A stretch of DNA of 64,000 nt from contig JASPKZ010004955.1 in NCBI GenBank assembly GCA_030220185.1, positions 1,054,001 through 1,118,000 on the forward strand. Reading direction: 5' to 3'. The position numbers were made by a program, and so were the translations under genes. Every line of letters begins with the position of its first letter. The first letter of the stretch is position 1. The notes below the pieces were generated by a model. It was not told the origin of the DNA. It did not search any database and worked only from the letters and a program-made list of their open reading frames with translations. Shown one piece after another: positions 32,066 through 43,385 of this stretch. Origin of the DNA: Diploptera punctata (lineage: Eukaryota; Arthropoda; Insecta; Blattodea; Blaberidae).

Positions 32066-34614
32066 GAACGGGTGAGTGGAAAAAGGATAACATTCCAAAA
32101 ATTTGAGAAATTAAACTGAAATAGCCTTTTTGTAGATCTTTGCTTAAGCTATCCAATGAGTGTAAAAAGGGTTATATTCCAGTATTATATATTGTTAAAA
32201 CCAGCATTGAAATTTTAGTTGAGTGGATAAAGGATAACATTCCAGGAATATTATCTTTTTTCTACTCAATATTGTGTATTCATGAAGTTGGCATTATTGT
32301 CAGTAACAAAATTAATAACCTGGAGTTCATTGTTGTTATATTACTCACTGTATAAAGTTGCATATCACAGTTCTCTGAATAAAAGCAATGACAATAATTA
32401 TTATTGTCATTGCTTTTATTTTATATTTTACATTATTTTGTAGTTCTGTTGTAAGACAGGGTATTGTGTCCTAAAGTATGTGTGACTCCGAGGAAGAATA
32501 TGAACCTGAACGAAAGAGAGGTAAGGCTAATAAAGACTTACAATGTAAAGAGAAAGAGAAACTTGCTAGGCAGAAAGGCAAGGAATTTGTTTCATGTAAA
32601 GGTTTATTAGTTGAAGCTAAAACAACTGGTCCAGATTTGTAACTGCCGTAAAAAGTGTATGGGAAACTTCAGTGTTGAGGAGAAGGGTTCAATAATTGAT
32701 AATATATACAATGGTCGTCCTAAAAATGAAAAGGATACATTTCTTATGGGGCTGATAGAAAGATATGATGTTGCTCGACACCGTCCATTAACAAAGAATT
32801 CCAAACAAAACTTGTCGTCTTTCAAGTACTTTGCCATTAAAGGGACAAGCAGAGTCGAAGTTTGTCGAAATGCTTACATAAGTTTGCATGCAATCTCCAG
32901 CAAAGTAGTCCAACGCCTAACCAAGCTTGTTGCAACTAATCAGTCACCGGTTGATATGAGAGGGAAGAGCCAAAATCGGGGGAATACACTTGATGCACAC
33001 ATTGTCATAAAAATAGATGATCATATATCCTCATTTCCTAAAAAAGAATCACATTACTCATCTCTTCCAGTCACATATTTGGATTCAAGTTTGACAGTTT
33101 CAAAAATGCATGGTCTCTTCATTAAAAAACATCCTGATCTGAAGGGAGTCATAAAATATGAGTACTACTTGAAACATTTCAATGACAAACTACGGGTACC
33201 GATTTGGTAGGCCACAAGTAGAACGTTTGCTCAACCTGTGAAGACTTAAACACAAAAATAAAGTCTTCAACTCTGAACGATGTGGCAAAAAGGGCTGCTG
33301 TTGCCGAGCTACTAGTTCATAAGAGGCGAGCAAAGAAATTTTACAGTAAGATGGAGAATGTCAAGAATATCTGCAAGGAAAGAAATGATGTCATGGCTAT
33401 TGCGTTTGACTTCATGCAAAACATGCCTCTCCCTTTCATTCCTGTACAAGAAATGTTTTATCTCCGTAAACTTTGGTACTATGTATTTAATATTCATGAT
33501 ATTGGCCGTGGTACTTCAATTTTCTATACGTACCACAGAGGGTGAAGCTCTAAGGGGTCCTAATGAAGTATGCAGCTGTCTTCTGGATTTCATTAACCAG
33601 ATCTCTGAAGAAGTAAAGATCCTGTATGTCTTCAGCGACGCATGTGCTGGCCAGAATCGCAACCACACATTAACTAGGTTGCTTGCAACGCTAACAATGA
33701 ATGGTAGATTCTCAGTTATTCACCAGTTCTACCCAATCCGAGGCCATAGTTTTCTGCCATGTGACAGAACATTTTCGGTCATTAAACGACAAGTTCGAAG
33801 ATTGGATCGGATTTACTCTCCAAACCAGTATGATGACATCATTCGAAATGCCAGGAAACTCAACCCTCCATATGAAGTAAAGAGGCTTCTAAACAACCAG
33901 GTACTCAACTTCAAAGGCTGGTGGCCACAGTATTTCAAGAAAACATGTAAAGATATTGAAAATAAAAATTTGACATTCAACATCAGTAAGTACAGACAAC
34001 TTGTATTTACTCAGAAGATGAAAGGCTGTGTCGAGGCTTCCGAATACATTGATGGTCTGCACCATGGAACTTTCAGGTTGAAAAAACAAGATTATGTGGA
34101 ACTTCCTACTACTGCAGCATATACTGGGAAACTTGGAATCAACATCAAAAAGATACAAGACATCTCAAAAGTCACGCACTACATACCTGATGAGTACAAG
34201 TCATTCTATGAAGATATCCTTAAGTATCCAACTTCAAATACAGCAGACAGTGATAAGGATGAATGAAGACTCCTATCATGGTCAGCATTGTGTAAAGTAA
34301 AAACAGTTTAAAGTGTTTTTTTTACTATTAAAACATTTTATGACACAAAAAACATAATAGTTAATTATTTTTATCGATTGACAAAACATTGAGTGGAAAA
34401 AGGATACTATTCCAACAGATTTAATAATTAATAATTACTAAACAAGTAAGTATTTAACTATGAGATTTTTTGAGCGAACACTTAATGATTAGCTCTACAG
34501 TTCACTAATAGTAAATTTTCCGATAGCACTCTTAGCTTTTTCTGTAAACTTATTTTTTTTGTTTTCCCACAAACTAGGAAGTTGGAATGTTATCCTTTTT
34601 CCACTCACCCGTTC
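32066..34614 (+). mobile_element. 2.55-kb DNA transposon with long TIRs and ATTT target duplication
   Basis: The left end GAACGGGTGAGTGGAAAAAG continues GATAACATTCCAA, and the right end is its near-perfect complement up to 34614. Both sides carry ATTT (32062-32065 and 34615-34618). Shortened copies of the terminal motif lie inside at 32221-32244 and 34391-34416, both in the orientation of the left end; they may be extra transposase binding sites. One gene fills the middle. A 4-bp duplication with long TIRs suggests a Sola-like or other minor superfamily, but I cannot assign it from the sequence alone. Confidence 0.85.
32478..34266 (+). pseudogene. transposase-like gene of the 32066-34614 element (DUF7869-like)
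   Basis: A start at 32478 gives an acidic then basic N-terminus (MCDSEEEYEPERKRGK) ending at TAA 32640-32642. The frame then shifts to one reading CNCRKKCMGNFS (Cys cluster) and on to LIERYDVARHRP and KGTSRVEVCRNAY, to 33210. A further shift gives FGRPQVE and CLTC (33200-33240), then VAKRAAVAELLVHKRRAKKF and a frame to 33545. After a last change near 33540 an open frame runs to 34266 with VFSDACAGQNRNHTLTRLL, YPIRGHSFLPCDRTFSVI and NPPYEVKRLL. The order CxCRKKC, FGRPQV..C..C, SDAC.GQNRN, RGHSF.PCDR is shared by insect proteins that I recall being annotated as DUF7869. The acidic SDAC and CDR residues are candidate catalytic positions. Three small frame changes break an otherwise complete gene. 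Confidence 0.75.
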
Positions 34615-34618
34615 ATTT

Positions 34619-34964
34619 CATCTTCTTGTAAGTGGTTTAACGATCTACGCTACTCGAGCTGATACTAGTCTGATTATATTGGTTGTCTTATACTTCTGCA
34701 CTATGAACGAGAGTTGAACTTTATTTGAAATGTCGCAATTTGAGTAATATTGCATTTGTCGAATACTCGTAAATACCTATAAATATGTCTTCTTCACTGT
34801 TCTTTAACTATTTAAGACGATTAAAACCAAATACATGAATTTAAAACATTTAACAATGCGTTACCTCGTGAATCATAGCTTTAGTTTTTCGAGCATGCGC
34901 AGTGGGCCATAACAGGGACTCTGCTTTTTGAAGCGGCTCATTCTTTTTGTTGCTAAGTGTACAT
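34619..34964. other. unassigned stretch
   Basis: No gene or repeat recognised. Confidence 0.4.
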
Positions 34965-35395
34965 TATAGGGACTCTTGCTATCCAAACTTCTCCCAAATA
35001 TGTATAACTAAAATATAAAACTGTTATTCTTTCATTAACATTATATGGTCTCTTGCTTTAAGGGCAAATAAAAGATTACGAGAATTTGAAAGTAAAGTTC
35101 ATAGGAAAATTGTTGGATCAAATAGAAACGTACAGACAAGTGAATGGAGGAAACTATGCGACAGTGAGATACATTATCTTTGTGGGAAATCAAATGTAAC
35201 AGTAAGGTCACATAGGTTTGCAATGGACAGGGGAAGGAAAAGCGGCATGAAAACTTCTTGTAGGGAAGGAAGCGGGAAAGCGTCCGGTAATGGGAGGTGA
35301 ATTATGCAGGAAATATTCTGATAGGGATGTATGGAGAGCATATGTCCTCATGGCCATGAACCTCGAGTTTAATAGTGTCAATGAGTTAGTTCGGT
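34965..35395 (+). mobile_element. LINE-A 3' fragment
   Basis: Decayed LINE-A C-terminal region from GGGACTCTTGCTATCC through AGATTACGAGAATTTGA and a SGMKTSCREGSGKASG-type remnant to the tail AATAGTGTCAATGAGTTAGT. Several deletions. Confidence 0.75.
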
Positions 35396-36175
35396 ACTTT
35401 CATGAAATTCTTTTTATAGTCTCTTTAATGGCGAACGATGTTATAATTTATGGGAAATTAATCTATCTTTAGTCCGATCTAGATATTAGAACTATGCAGT
35501 AGATTTAAGAAACAAAGTCTGAACCACGACTATATGTTATAATATGTTCTTGTTTTTAATAACCTAAAAAAATGGTTATAGAATTATGGATGCGATTCAT
35601 ACTTTTGTCATGAATAGCGTGAATTTTCAGTTCCATTATGGAAACGGTGAAAAACCGTGGTCATGACTTCGTTTGTACATTCGAATGTTAAAAATCCGTC
35701 TATCTGGATCATGTTTGTGAATGCAGATCATCCAGTCCAGAGGTTAGCGACGTATTGCTCTTCGAGTATCCGTTTCTGCCTGTTTATTTGCAAATATTCT
35801 AGTAATATGCAATTTAGTGCTTGTCAAACTCTTCATACGGCGCTTGTGAACAACATGCTACAACATTTAGCCGGCAGTTGGGCTTAATCGTTAAATAAAT
35901 ATATATATTTATCATCTTTGAGTTTCTACCCGTTCTTTGATCCTAGTCCAATGACGAGGGCATAACATTCAGCTGTTAGTCCAACATTATTGTATTCTTA
36001 AAACACATGTTTATTTATTTTATTTAAATTTGTTGTATTAGAGGGTCAATAGGACTTGACTTTTTGATAGCATTAAACTACAATTTACGTCCATGGGTCA
36101 GTAGTTAAAAGTGTGTTGACTAGATTTCCATGCAAATTCATGTTTTATATAAATTAATTATACATAAATTCATAG
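35396..36175. other. unassigned AT-rich stretch
   Basis: No gene or repeat recognised. Confidence 0.4.
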
Positions 36176-37121
36176 TGTTCTGCCCAAGAGCAGGTCTTTT
36201 ACTGCAAACTCAGCATTCTTTTTTCCTTATCTCAGCCTTCCTTTTTGTATCCGCATACAAAGAATTTACTTCAATACCGTCTATCATCTGATGTCTTTTT
36301 CTGCCTCTTACCTTCTTTCCGTTAACCATTCCTTATAGGGTATCCGTCAGCAGGAGATTTCTTCTTAGCCATTGGCCAATCCAATTTATTTTCCTCATCT
36401 TTATGAGTTTCAGCATTTCTTTCCTTCACCCACTCTGTCTAGCACATCTTTATTTTTTTATTTGTCTGTCCGTTTTATACGGTCCACCCTTCTCCATATC
36501 CACATCTCCAAAGCTTCCAGTTGCTTTTGCTCATTCCGTCATAAAGTCCAAGCCTCTGCACCATGCAATGCTACACTCCACACAAAGCACTTCACTATCC
36601 TCTTCCGTAATTATTTTTCCAAAGGTCCGCAGAAATTGTTCTCTTCTTGTTAAACGCTTATTTTGCCATTGCTGTCCTCTGCTTTATTTCTTGACAGCAG
36701 TTCATGTTACTACTGATAGTACGACTCAAGTATTTGAAGCTCTCCACTTCCTCTATGGTTCCAACTTTAATCTCATCCTTGGTTTCCTTCCTATAATCTT
36801 CGTTTTATTTATATTTATCTTCATCCCATAATCCTCGCAACTGTCATTTGGTTCCATCAGCCTCTTCCTCAGTGTCATTGTATCTTATGCAAGCAAAGCA
36901 AATTCATCAACATATCTCGTGCACTTAATTCTTCTTCCTCCCATGTTTACTCCTCCCGTATTCCTGAAGCAGTTCTGCATTAGGTCTTCCAGGTAGATGT
37001 TGAAAAGAGTATGTGATATAGGACATCCTTACCATATGCCCGTTCCATTTTCTCTTCCCTATGACATACCGTCTTTTATCTTCACTGTTATTCGCTGTTT
37101 CATACAAAGGTTACTTATGAG

Positions 37122-38947
37122 TAGAGCGAGGAATTTTATGAAATTTTATGTTTTAAAGTATTTGTTAGAGAGCGCTGAGGCTAAGTATATTTACATTTTA
37201 TGATGTGTAGAATAAAATAAGTTCATAATATTTTAGCAAAATGTTCATATTTTAGTAAAAATTGCATACTCCTTGATATTTTTCAACTTTCAAGTTCCGT
37301 TTTTTTTTTCAACAAAAGTTCTAGGTTCATTAACAATTTTTTAAATGAATGTATTTATGTAATTTTCGATAGTGTAATGTGCTAGACAAGTGAAAATTCT
37401 TCAGTATCCATTTTGAGCAAGATAGGCAGATTTTATAAAAGAAAATAATTGGATGAGAAGTCACATAGTGACTGTGTTAGATGGAGGTTTTTGTCCTAAA
37501 CTCGATCCCCAGAACAAGAATATGAGCCTAGATGAATAAGTAAAAGAACAATGTTGGAATATTCTGGTATTCAGGTAGCTGTCAGTTCGTTCCTGCTACC
37601 TGAGGGCAGTCCTTACTTTTTGAATATATTACAGCATTTAAATATAGGAAAGACTGCTGCTGCTAAACTTGAAGCAGTACTTTGTGAAATTAGTAAAGTT
37701 CATGTAGATAAGAAGAATGTTTTTCTCACATACATAAAACTATTAAATATAGCATGATACACATATGCTGCCATAACATCATGTAATGTTGAGTATAATT
37801 TTTCATTGTGCAAAACAATTCCGACAGATGGGCCTTATAATTTACTGTCAGAAAATATGGAAAAAAAAAAATGTCTGTGTATTACAAACAGAATTGACAA
37901 TTGGATGTTCAAATCACAAATAGACCAAGACTATAGACACTATGTTAGACCCATTTAATAAAAAAAATAATGTTAAAATCATTCTAACTACATTTCACCA
38001 TGTTTGTAGTTCAATATTAAATGTAATTGTAATTGCAAAGAGAGTTCTGAAACAATCCCAAGAATAAATTATGGACTTTTGACATCTTGTTTCTCCAAAT
38101 GTGGACATACAGAAATGGTTTACTTGCATTCTAAATCATCCAATTTAATGTTATTGCTACAGGAATTTAATATATTTATGCAATGTAAAAATAGCAATAA
38201 TCTAAACTGTACCTGCTTATAAACTTTGTTAGTGCTATATTTCATGGAAACCCATTTGTTTTGGTTGCAATGTTTTGTTTCTTGTATATGTTTGGATTTC
38301 ATAATTTAATATCATTCTATACATTAATTAATTGTATTATATATATAACCTCTCAGTTTTGATTTAAGTAGGTAAAGTGATTCCACTACAGTCTTGGTGG
38401 GGCTTTTGGGTATGTTGAAGCACCCCCTTTCTAGACAATAGGCATGAGATGTCCGCCAGGTTGTCGAATTTGCCTGATGGCTGCATTTGTGCCCAGAACA
38501 TGCATCTAGTACTCACTTCCATTAGAATCTGAGTCGACCTCAGGGCTACAACGCCACCAGAAGGTCTGGTCTAGCTAAAAATCTTGACCATATCAAGTCT
38601 CGAACCCACGACTTTCATGTTTGTACCACGTTTCCTTATACAACTACACTATGGCGTGATCCATTAAAATTGTTTCAAATCATGAACATGATATTTTATA
38701 TCGGGACAGAATTAATGAAAAAGCTAATTAAAATCGAAATACAGTGAACATCTTGATTTCTTGAGCTATAAATAAGTTCTGTTTGTCTCATTTATCTGCT
38801 GGTATGTACACATAAATTATGAAGGGTCTATGTATATAAATATATGTAAAAAGTTTAGAAAATAGTAGCTTCATAATATTTTTGTGTCATATTTTCATAT
38901 TTTGTCTTTACGATTTGATATTTTCATATAATATTCTTCTCGCTCTA
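37122..38947 (+). mobile_element. hAT-1 element, copy 1 (1826 bp), inserted in LINE-B
   Basis: Termini TAGAGCGAGGAATTTTATG and, on the other strand, TAGAGCGAGAAGAATATT. Flanked by CTTATGAG (37114-37121) and CTTATGAA (38948-38955), an 8-bp hAT-type target duplication with one change. The middle keeps a damaged hAT C-terminal dimerisation region: YFLNILQHLNIGKTAAAKLE at 37615, then AITSCNVEYNFSLCKTIPTD near 37770 and NLLSENMEK near 37835. No BED finger or catalytic core is visible, so it is an internally deleted, non-autonomous copy. It also contains a SINE-3. A near-identical copy lies inverted at 40865-42875. Confidence 0.88.
38371..38662 (-). mobile_element. SINE-3 within hAT-1 copy 1
   Basis: Minus strand: GGATCACGCCATAGTGTAGT, then CGTGGGTTCGAGACTTGATA (B-box), the GACCAGACCTTCTGGTGG block, GATGCATGTTCTGGGCAC and GACTGTAGTGGAATCACTTT. 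The same SINE is at the same place in hAT-1 copy 2, so it was part of the element before the copies separated. Confidence 0.78.
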
Positions 38948-39857
38948 CTTATGAATCTCCTCTGCTTCCAATTCACACCAATTTTTTTTTTCTATATCCT
39001 CATGAGTTTATTTCAATTCACTATGTCAAAGGTCTTTTCCAACTCAACAAATACTGCATAAACTTCTTTATCTTTTTGTATATAGTATCTTTCTCCTAAT
39101 GTTCGTATCAATCCAATTGCATCTCTCGTACCCTTTTCCTTCCTGAAGCCAAACTGTTCTTTCAATTCGCTTTCCATAGTAGAACGTAAACATTGATTCA
39201 GCATTCGCAGTAGAATCTTTGCAGAGTGTGATACCAAGCTGATAGCCCTGAACGCCTTAGATTTCTTCACATAATTTTCTTCGGTATTGGTATGAACACT
39301 GTCTCAGTCAATTCTTCGGGCCATTCACCTTCTTTGTATATCTTGTTGCTTAAAAAAAATTCCTTCTTTCCTTCATCAAAGCATTTAACCCAAGTGTGTC
39401 CAACCCGCGGACCGCTTGTGACCCTCGATCACATCGCATGCGGCCCGCAGTGATATTTGTAAGTTATAATATCATTTATGAAAAAGTAATTATATTTGGT
39501 ATAAAATAAACTTGAAAGAGCAAGGCTTTTTTCTGTTTCTAACAAATTTGTTTGCGAAAGTTCATCGTACTCATCCTCTTACTCAAAACTTGGAGAAATT
39601 ACATCCGTTTTAAGAAACACCCAGCCCACATTTTTATTTTTATTTATGTTCCTACCTACCGCGCATCGCTTTGAAGTCTCCGTGCATTGTTGGACCGCGC
39701 GGTTACTACTTTCAAAGGCGAGTGTGTGCCAGAGGTTTTATTATCTTTACATTTTGTACATTTCAAGATAGTTTCCAGTTTACAGTTGTTCCTCATATTG
39801 TAGTGTCAGTGTTAGTGAGAGGCTTGAAGAATATAATTAATTCTGTGATTTGTATAA

Positions 39858-40163
39858 GTGTTAATTGTGGCTTCTAAGGTAGCGGCAAGAAAAAAAGTTT
39901 CAGACGATGGTAAATCGTTTCAGACAAAGTGGTTAAATCAGTACTTTTTTACTGAATTAAACAAGAAAGCTGTGTGTTTAATTTGTAGTGAAACAGTTTC
40001 ATTGTTTAAGGTGTATAACATAAAGCGACATTACGACACCAAACATGCGTCTTCATATGATAAATTTGAGGGCCAATTTCGTGAAGACAAGGTATCCGAA
40101 TTTAAAATTGATCTTTCGGGGCAGCAGTTAATTCTTAAGAATGTGTCAAGGAGAATGTTATAA
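39858..40163 (+). pseudogene. BED-finger N-terminus of a hAT transposase (GTF2I-repeat/ZBED-like)
   Basis: The frame reads KWLNQYFFTELNKKAVCLIC, then IKRHYDTKHASSYDKF, giving a C-x2-C ... H-x4-H finger typical of hAT BED domains, followed by FEGQFREDKV. This arrangement is like hAT-derived proteins of the GTF2IRD2/ZBED5 kind. The finger would bind the element ends. The catalytic domain is gone; the frame ends at 40163. Confidence 0.7.
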
Positions 40164-40360
40164 GTCTGAATCTGTTTTCTTCCCCTTTCTCCATTAAAAT
40201 AAACGAGATCCACGAGGATCTGCAAATGGAGTGCGTTGGTTTTCAATGTGCGTCAGACCTAAAAAAATAAGTTTACTATGCCCTCTTACTACAATTCTAC
40301 CGCGACTACTTTCCCAGAGAAAAATTTCCGGGCATAAATAGACATTCATTTCATCTTGCA

Positions 40361-40492
40361 TCACTTTTCGGTAGCACATACATATGTGAACACGTGTTCT
40401 CCAAGATGAAACATGTGAAGTGCGCAACGAAAACGCGAATCACCGACTTTTATCTGGAGAGTTCGCTTCGAGTTGCTACTCAACATCAATAA
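40361..40492 (+). pseudogene. hAT C-terminal dimerisation domain remnant
   Basis: An open 43-codon stretch reads SLFGSTYICEHVFSKMKHVK, then TRITDFYLESSLRVATQ and a stop. This is the hAT C-terminal signature (FGSTY.CE..FS.MK..K...R..LTD..L...LR.A). A preceding piece (INEIHEDLQMECVGFQCAS near 40200) is from the same protein, separated by a stop near 40267. Confidence 0.8.
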
Positions 40493-40680
40493 AACCAGAT
40501 ATTGGATGCCTCGTTCGTGAAAAGCAGTGCCAGGAGTCGCAATGACAGGAAAAAATTATTTTAATATGATAATATTATTTAAATTTTAAACTAAGGTTTG
40601 TATTAAACATACAAGGGTTAATAATACTTTACTTATATTGTTCAATTTAGATTTTAGAATTAGATTATACAGTATATATA

Positions 40681-40856
40681 TCGAGGTAGGTGCTGCCTTG
40701 TCACGCAGCAGGCCCGGGTTCGATCCCCGGTCGGGACAAGCTTCCTGGGTGAGGTATTTTTGGGGTTTTCCTCACCTGTAAGACAAATGTCAGGAAGCTT
40801 AGGGCCCAACGGTCCCCGAAAATCATCCGGCCATCATCATCATCATCCTTATCATT
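40681..40856 (+). mobile_element. SINE-2 copy, 3'-truncated
   Basis: Starts within the head (TCGAGGTAGGTGCTGCCTTG), keeps the perfect B-box GGGTTCGATCCCC and body to GGTCCCCGAAAATCATCCGG, then a CATCATCATC run. hAT-1 copy 2 inserted into this CAT-rich tail. Confidence 0.85.
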
Positions 40857-41168
40857 ATCATCACTAGAGCGAGGAATTATATGAAGAAAATTATACGAAA
40901 ATATAAAATCGTAAAGACAAAATATGAAAAATATGAAAATTATGACGCAAAAATATTATGAAGTTACTATTTTCTAAACTTTTTACATATATTTATATAC
41001 ATAGGCCCACTATAACTTATAAGTATACATACCAGCACATAAATGAGACAAACAGAACTTATTTATAGCTCAGGAAATCAAGAAATTCACTGTATTTCGA
41101 TTTTAATTAGCTTTTTCATTAATTCTGACCCAATATAAAATATATTCATAATCTGAAATAATTTTAAT

Positions 41169-41465
41169 GGATCACGCCATAGTGTAGTTGTATAAGGAAC
41201 GTGGTGCAAACAGGAAAGTCGTGGGTTCGAGTCTCGATATTGTCAAGATTTTTAGCTGGACCAGACCGTCTGGTGGCATTGTGGACCTGGGGTCTCATCC
41301 TAATGGAAGTAAGTACTAGATGCATGTTCAGGGCACAAATGCGGCCATAAGGCAGATCCGACAACCCGGCAGACATCTCGTGTCTATTGTCTAGAAAGAT
41401 GGGAGCTTCAACATACTACTACCCCAAAGGCCTCTCAAGACTGTAGTGGAATCACTTTACCTTCA
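41169..41465 (+). mobile_element. SINE-3 within hAT-1 copy 2
   Basis: GGATCACGCCATAGTGTAGT, B-box-containing GTGGGTTCGAGTCTCGATAT, GACCAGACCGTCTGGTGG, GATGCATGTTCAGGGCAC and GACTGTAGTGGAATCACTTT: the same element as at 38371-38662, about 300 bases from the same hAT-1 terminus. Confidence 0.8.
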
Positions 41466-42142
41466 TAAATAAAAACTTAGAGGTTATATATAATGCAATT
41501 AATTAATTTACTGAATATTTAATTATGAAATCCAAACATATGCAAGAAACTAAACATTGTATCCAAAACAAACAGGTTTCCATGAAATATAGCACTAACA
41601 AAGTTTAGAACAGGTATAGTTTGGATTAGTGTTATTTTTACATTGCATAAAGATATTAAATTCCTGGAGATGCAAGTGTAACAATAACATTAAATTGGAC
41701 GATTTAAAATACAAGTAAACGATTCCAGATGTCATATTTGGAGAAAGAAGATGTTAAAAGTTACTAGTCCATGATTGATTCCTGAGATTGTTTCAGAACT
41801 CTCTTTGCAATTAAAGTTACATTTAATATTGAACTTCAAACATGGTGAAATGTAGTTAAGAATTATTTTAACTTTTTTTCATGAAATGGGTCTAACATAG
41901 TGTCCATAATCTTGGTCTAATTGTGTTTTGAACAATCCAAATTGTTAATTCTGTTTGTAATACACAGAAGTTTTTTTTCTATATTTTCTGATAGTAAACT
42001 ATAAGGCCTGTCGGTCAAAATTATTTTGCACGATGAAAAATTATGCCCAACCACACACAATATTATGGCATACTTGTATCATGCTATATTCGATAGTTTG
42101 ATGCCCTTACCTACATTAAATTTACTAATTTCACAAAGCACT

Positions 42143-42303
42143 TAAACGGAAATGAGCACCAGACGCTTGTTCTGGGGGTAAAGGCGGCCGTCACGCAGGG
42201 CTGACATCAAGTGCCGATTGTCCAGAAAAAGTGGTAGTCTTATCCTCCTACTACCCCAAGGGCCTTTTGAGGCCTGTAGTGGGATAACTTTACTTTACTG
42301 CTT
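42143..42303 (+). mobile_element. 5'-truncated SINE-3-like insert in hAT-1 copy 2
   Basis: Contains the SINE-3 3' blocks (GACGCTTGTTCTGGGGGTAA, GTCACGCAGGGCTGACATC, CTACTACCCCAAGGGCC, CTGTAGTGGGATAACTTTAC) and lacks the tRNA-like head. Absent at the equivalent place in copy 1 (near 37670), so it came after the two copies separated. Confidence 0.7.
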
Positions 42304-42885
42304 CAAGTTTACCAGCAGTCTCTCCTATATTTAAATGCTGTAATCTGTTCACAAAGTAAGGACTGCTCTCAGGTAGCAATAACGAGTTGACAGCTATTAT
42401 ACCTGACTATAGAATATTCTAAATTGTTCTTCTACTTATTCATCTAAGCTCATATTCTTGTCTGGGGATCAAGTTTAGGACAAAAACCTCCATCTACACT
42501 GTCACTCTTTGACTCCTCATCTAATTATTTGCTTTTATAAAATCTATCTATCTTGTTCAGAAGGGATACTGAAGAATTTTCACTTGTCTACCGCATTACA
42601 CTGTCAAAAATTACATAAATACATTTATTTGAAGAAATATTTTAATGAATTCCTAGAACTTTTATTGAAAAAAATACGGGAATTTTAAAGTTGAAAAATA
42701 TGAAGGAGTATGAAATTTTCACTAAAATATGAACATTTTGCTAAAATATTATGAAATATGAAGTTTTTTGTTGGTCTTATTTGATTCTACATATCATGAA
42801 ATGTAAAGATACTTAGTCTCAGCGCTCTCTGACAAATAGTTTAAAACATGAAATTTCATAAAATTCCTCGCTCTAATCATCACCA

Positions 42886-43030
42886 TCCTTCACCGGTGTG
42901 GAAAGCAACGGGAAGCTACCACACCTATAATTCCCTACTAAAGCTGCAAATCATAGCATGAAAATGCTATGATTGTAGTGAAAGACCTGCCCTCGGACAG
43001 AATTACTGTGGATGGATACAGATGTTAATG
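42886..43030 (+). mobile_element. LINE 3' end fragment
   Basis: GGTGTGGAAAGCAACGGGAA, then an ATAGCATGAAAATGCTATGA palindrome, and GTAGTGAAAGACCTGCCCTC then GGACAGAA, which resembles the LINE-B 3' end (GTGAAAGACCTGTCCTTAGG). Only the 3' end is present. Confidence 0.45.
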
Positions 43031-43385
43031 AATAACACCGACAAACTTTTAAGTATTGTAGAGGACAGTTAGACGAACATTTTGAGATAAGGAACTTGGT
43101 GCGTGTGAAGCCAAATTTTGAAGTTATAATTTTTTTTTAAACCGGACGTCCATGCTTATTAATCAACAACGAAGCAAACTATTAATATGGTTTGTCTTAG
43201 AAATACTTAAGTTCTACTCCAATAGTAGGATAACCATAGTTTTAATTGCAAGTATAGCAGCATTTTCATAATTTTGAGCCATGTCTTTCGGCAAGAGCCA
43301 GTGCGCCACTGACAGTCTGTATATCGCGCTCTGTCAAGCATTCTACGTATTAGATGTCTGGTAGCTTAGAAGTCGTTCGCAGTAA

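Larger units (their letters stand above)
36176..39392 (-). mobile_element. LINE-B copy split by a hAT-1 element
   Basis: Two blocks, 36176-37121 and 38948-39392, are complementary to LINE-B at 19880-21195. On the minus strand the right block reads AFRAISLVSHSAKILLRML, LKEQFGFRKEKGTRDAI and VYAVFVELEKTFDIVN. The left block carries LPGRPNAELLQEYGRSKH, the FKYLG region and the 3' end complementary to TTCTGCCCAAGAGCAGG. Removing the hAT-1 element and one copy of the duplication recreates the sequence seen at 20250-20290 in the other copy. Both ends of the RT are decayed. Confidence 0.85.
39391..40640 (+). mobile_element. second hAT family, deleted remnant
   Basis: Starts at 39391 with CAAGTGTGTCCAACCCGCGG then ACCGC, the style of hAT/Charlie-like ends. 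It contains a BED-type zinc finger (39858-40163) and the hAT dimerisation C-terminus (40361-40492), but none of the central catalytic region. No right terminus was found. It adjoins LINE-B on the left and SINE-2 on the right. Confidence 0.7.
40865..42875 (-). mobile_element. hAT-1 element, copy 2 (2011 bp), inverted relative to copy 1
   Basis: The same termini as copy 1 (TAGAGCGAGGAATTATATG at 40865; complement TAGAGCGAGGAATTTTATG from 42875), flanked by an exact 8-bp duplication ATCATCAC at 40857-40864 and 42876-42883. Collinear with copy 1 along its whole length in reverse orientation, including the shared SINE-3. It carries one extra SINE-3-like insert at 42143-42303, which accounts for most of the length difference. 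Non-autonomous. Confidence 0.9.

Noticed and set aside
36403..36831. 142-codon plus-strand frame
   Set aside because: It is the antisense shadow of the LINE-B reverse transcriptase that runs on the minus strand here.
39858..40163. Host ZBED/GTF2I-like gene exon
   Set aside because: A hAT-style terminus lies upstream and a separate hAT dimerisation remnant downstream with stops between; a deleted transposon explains all parts.
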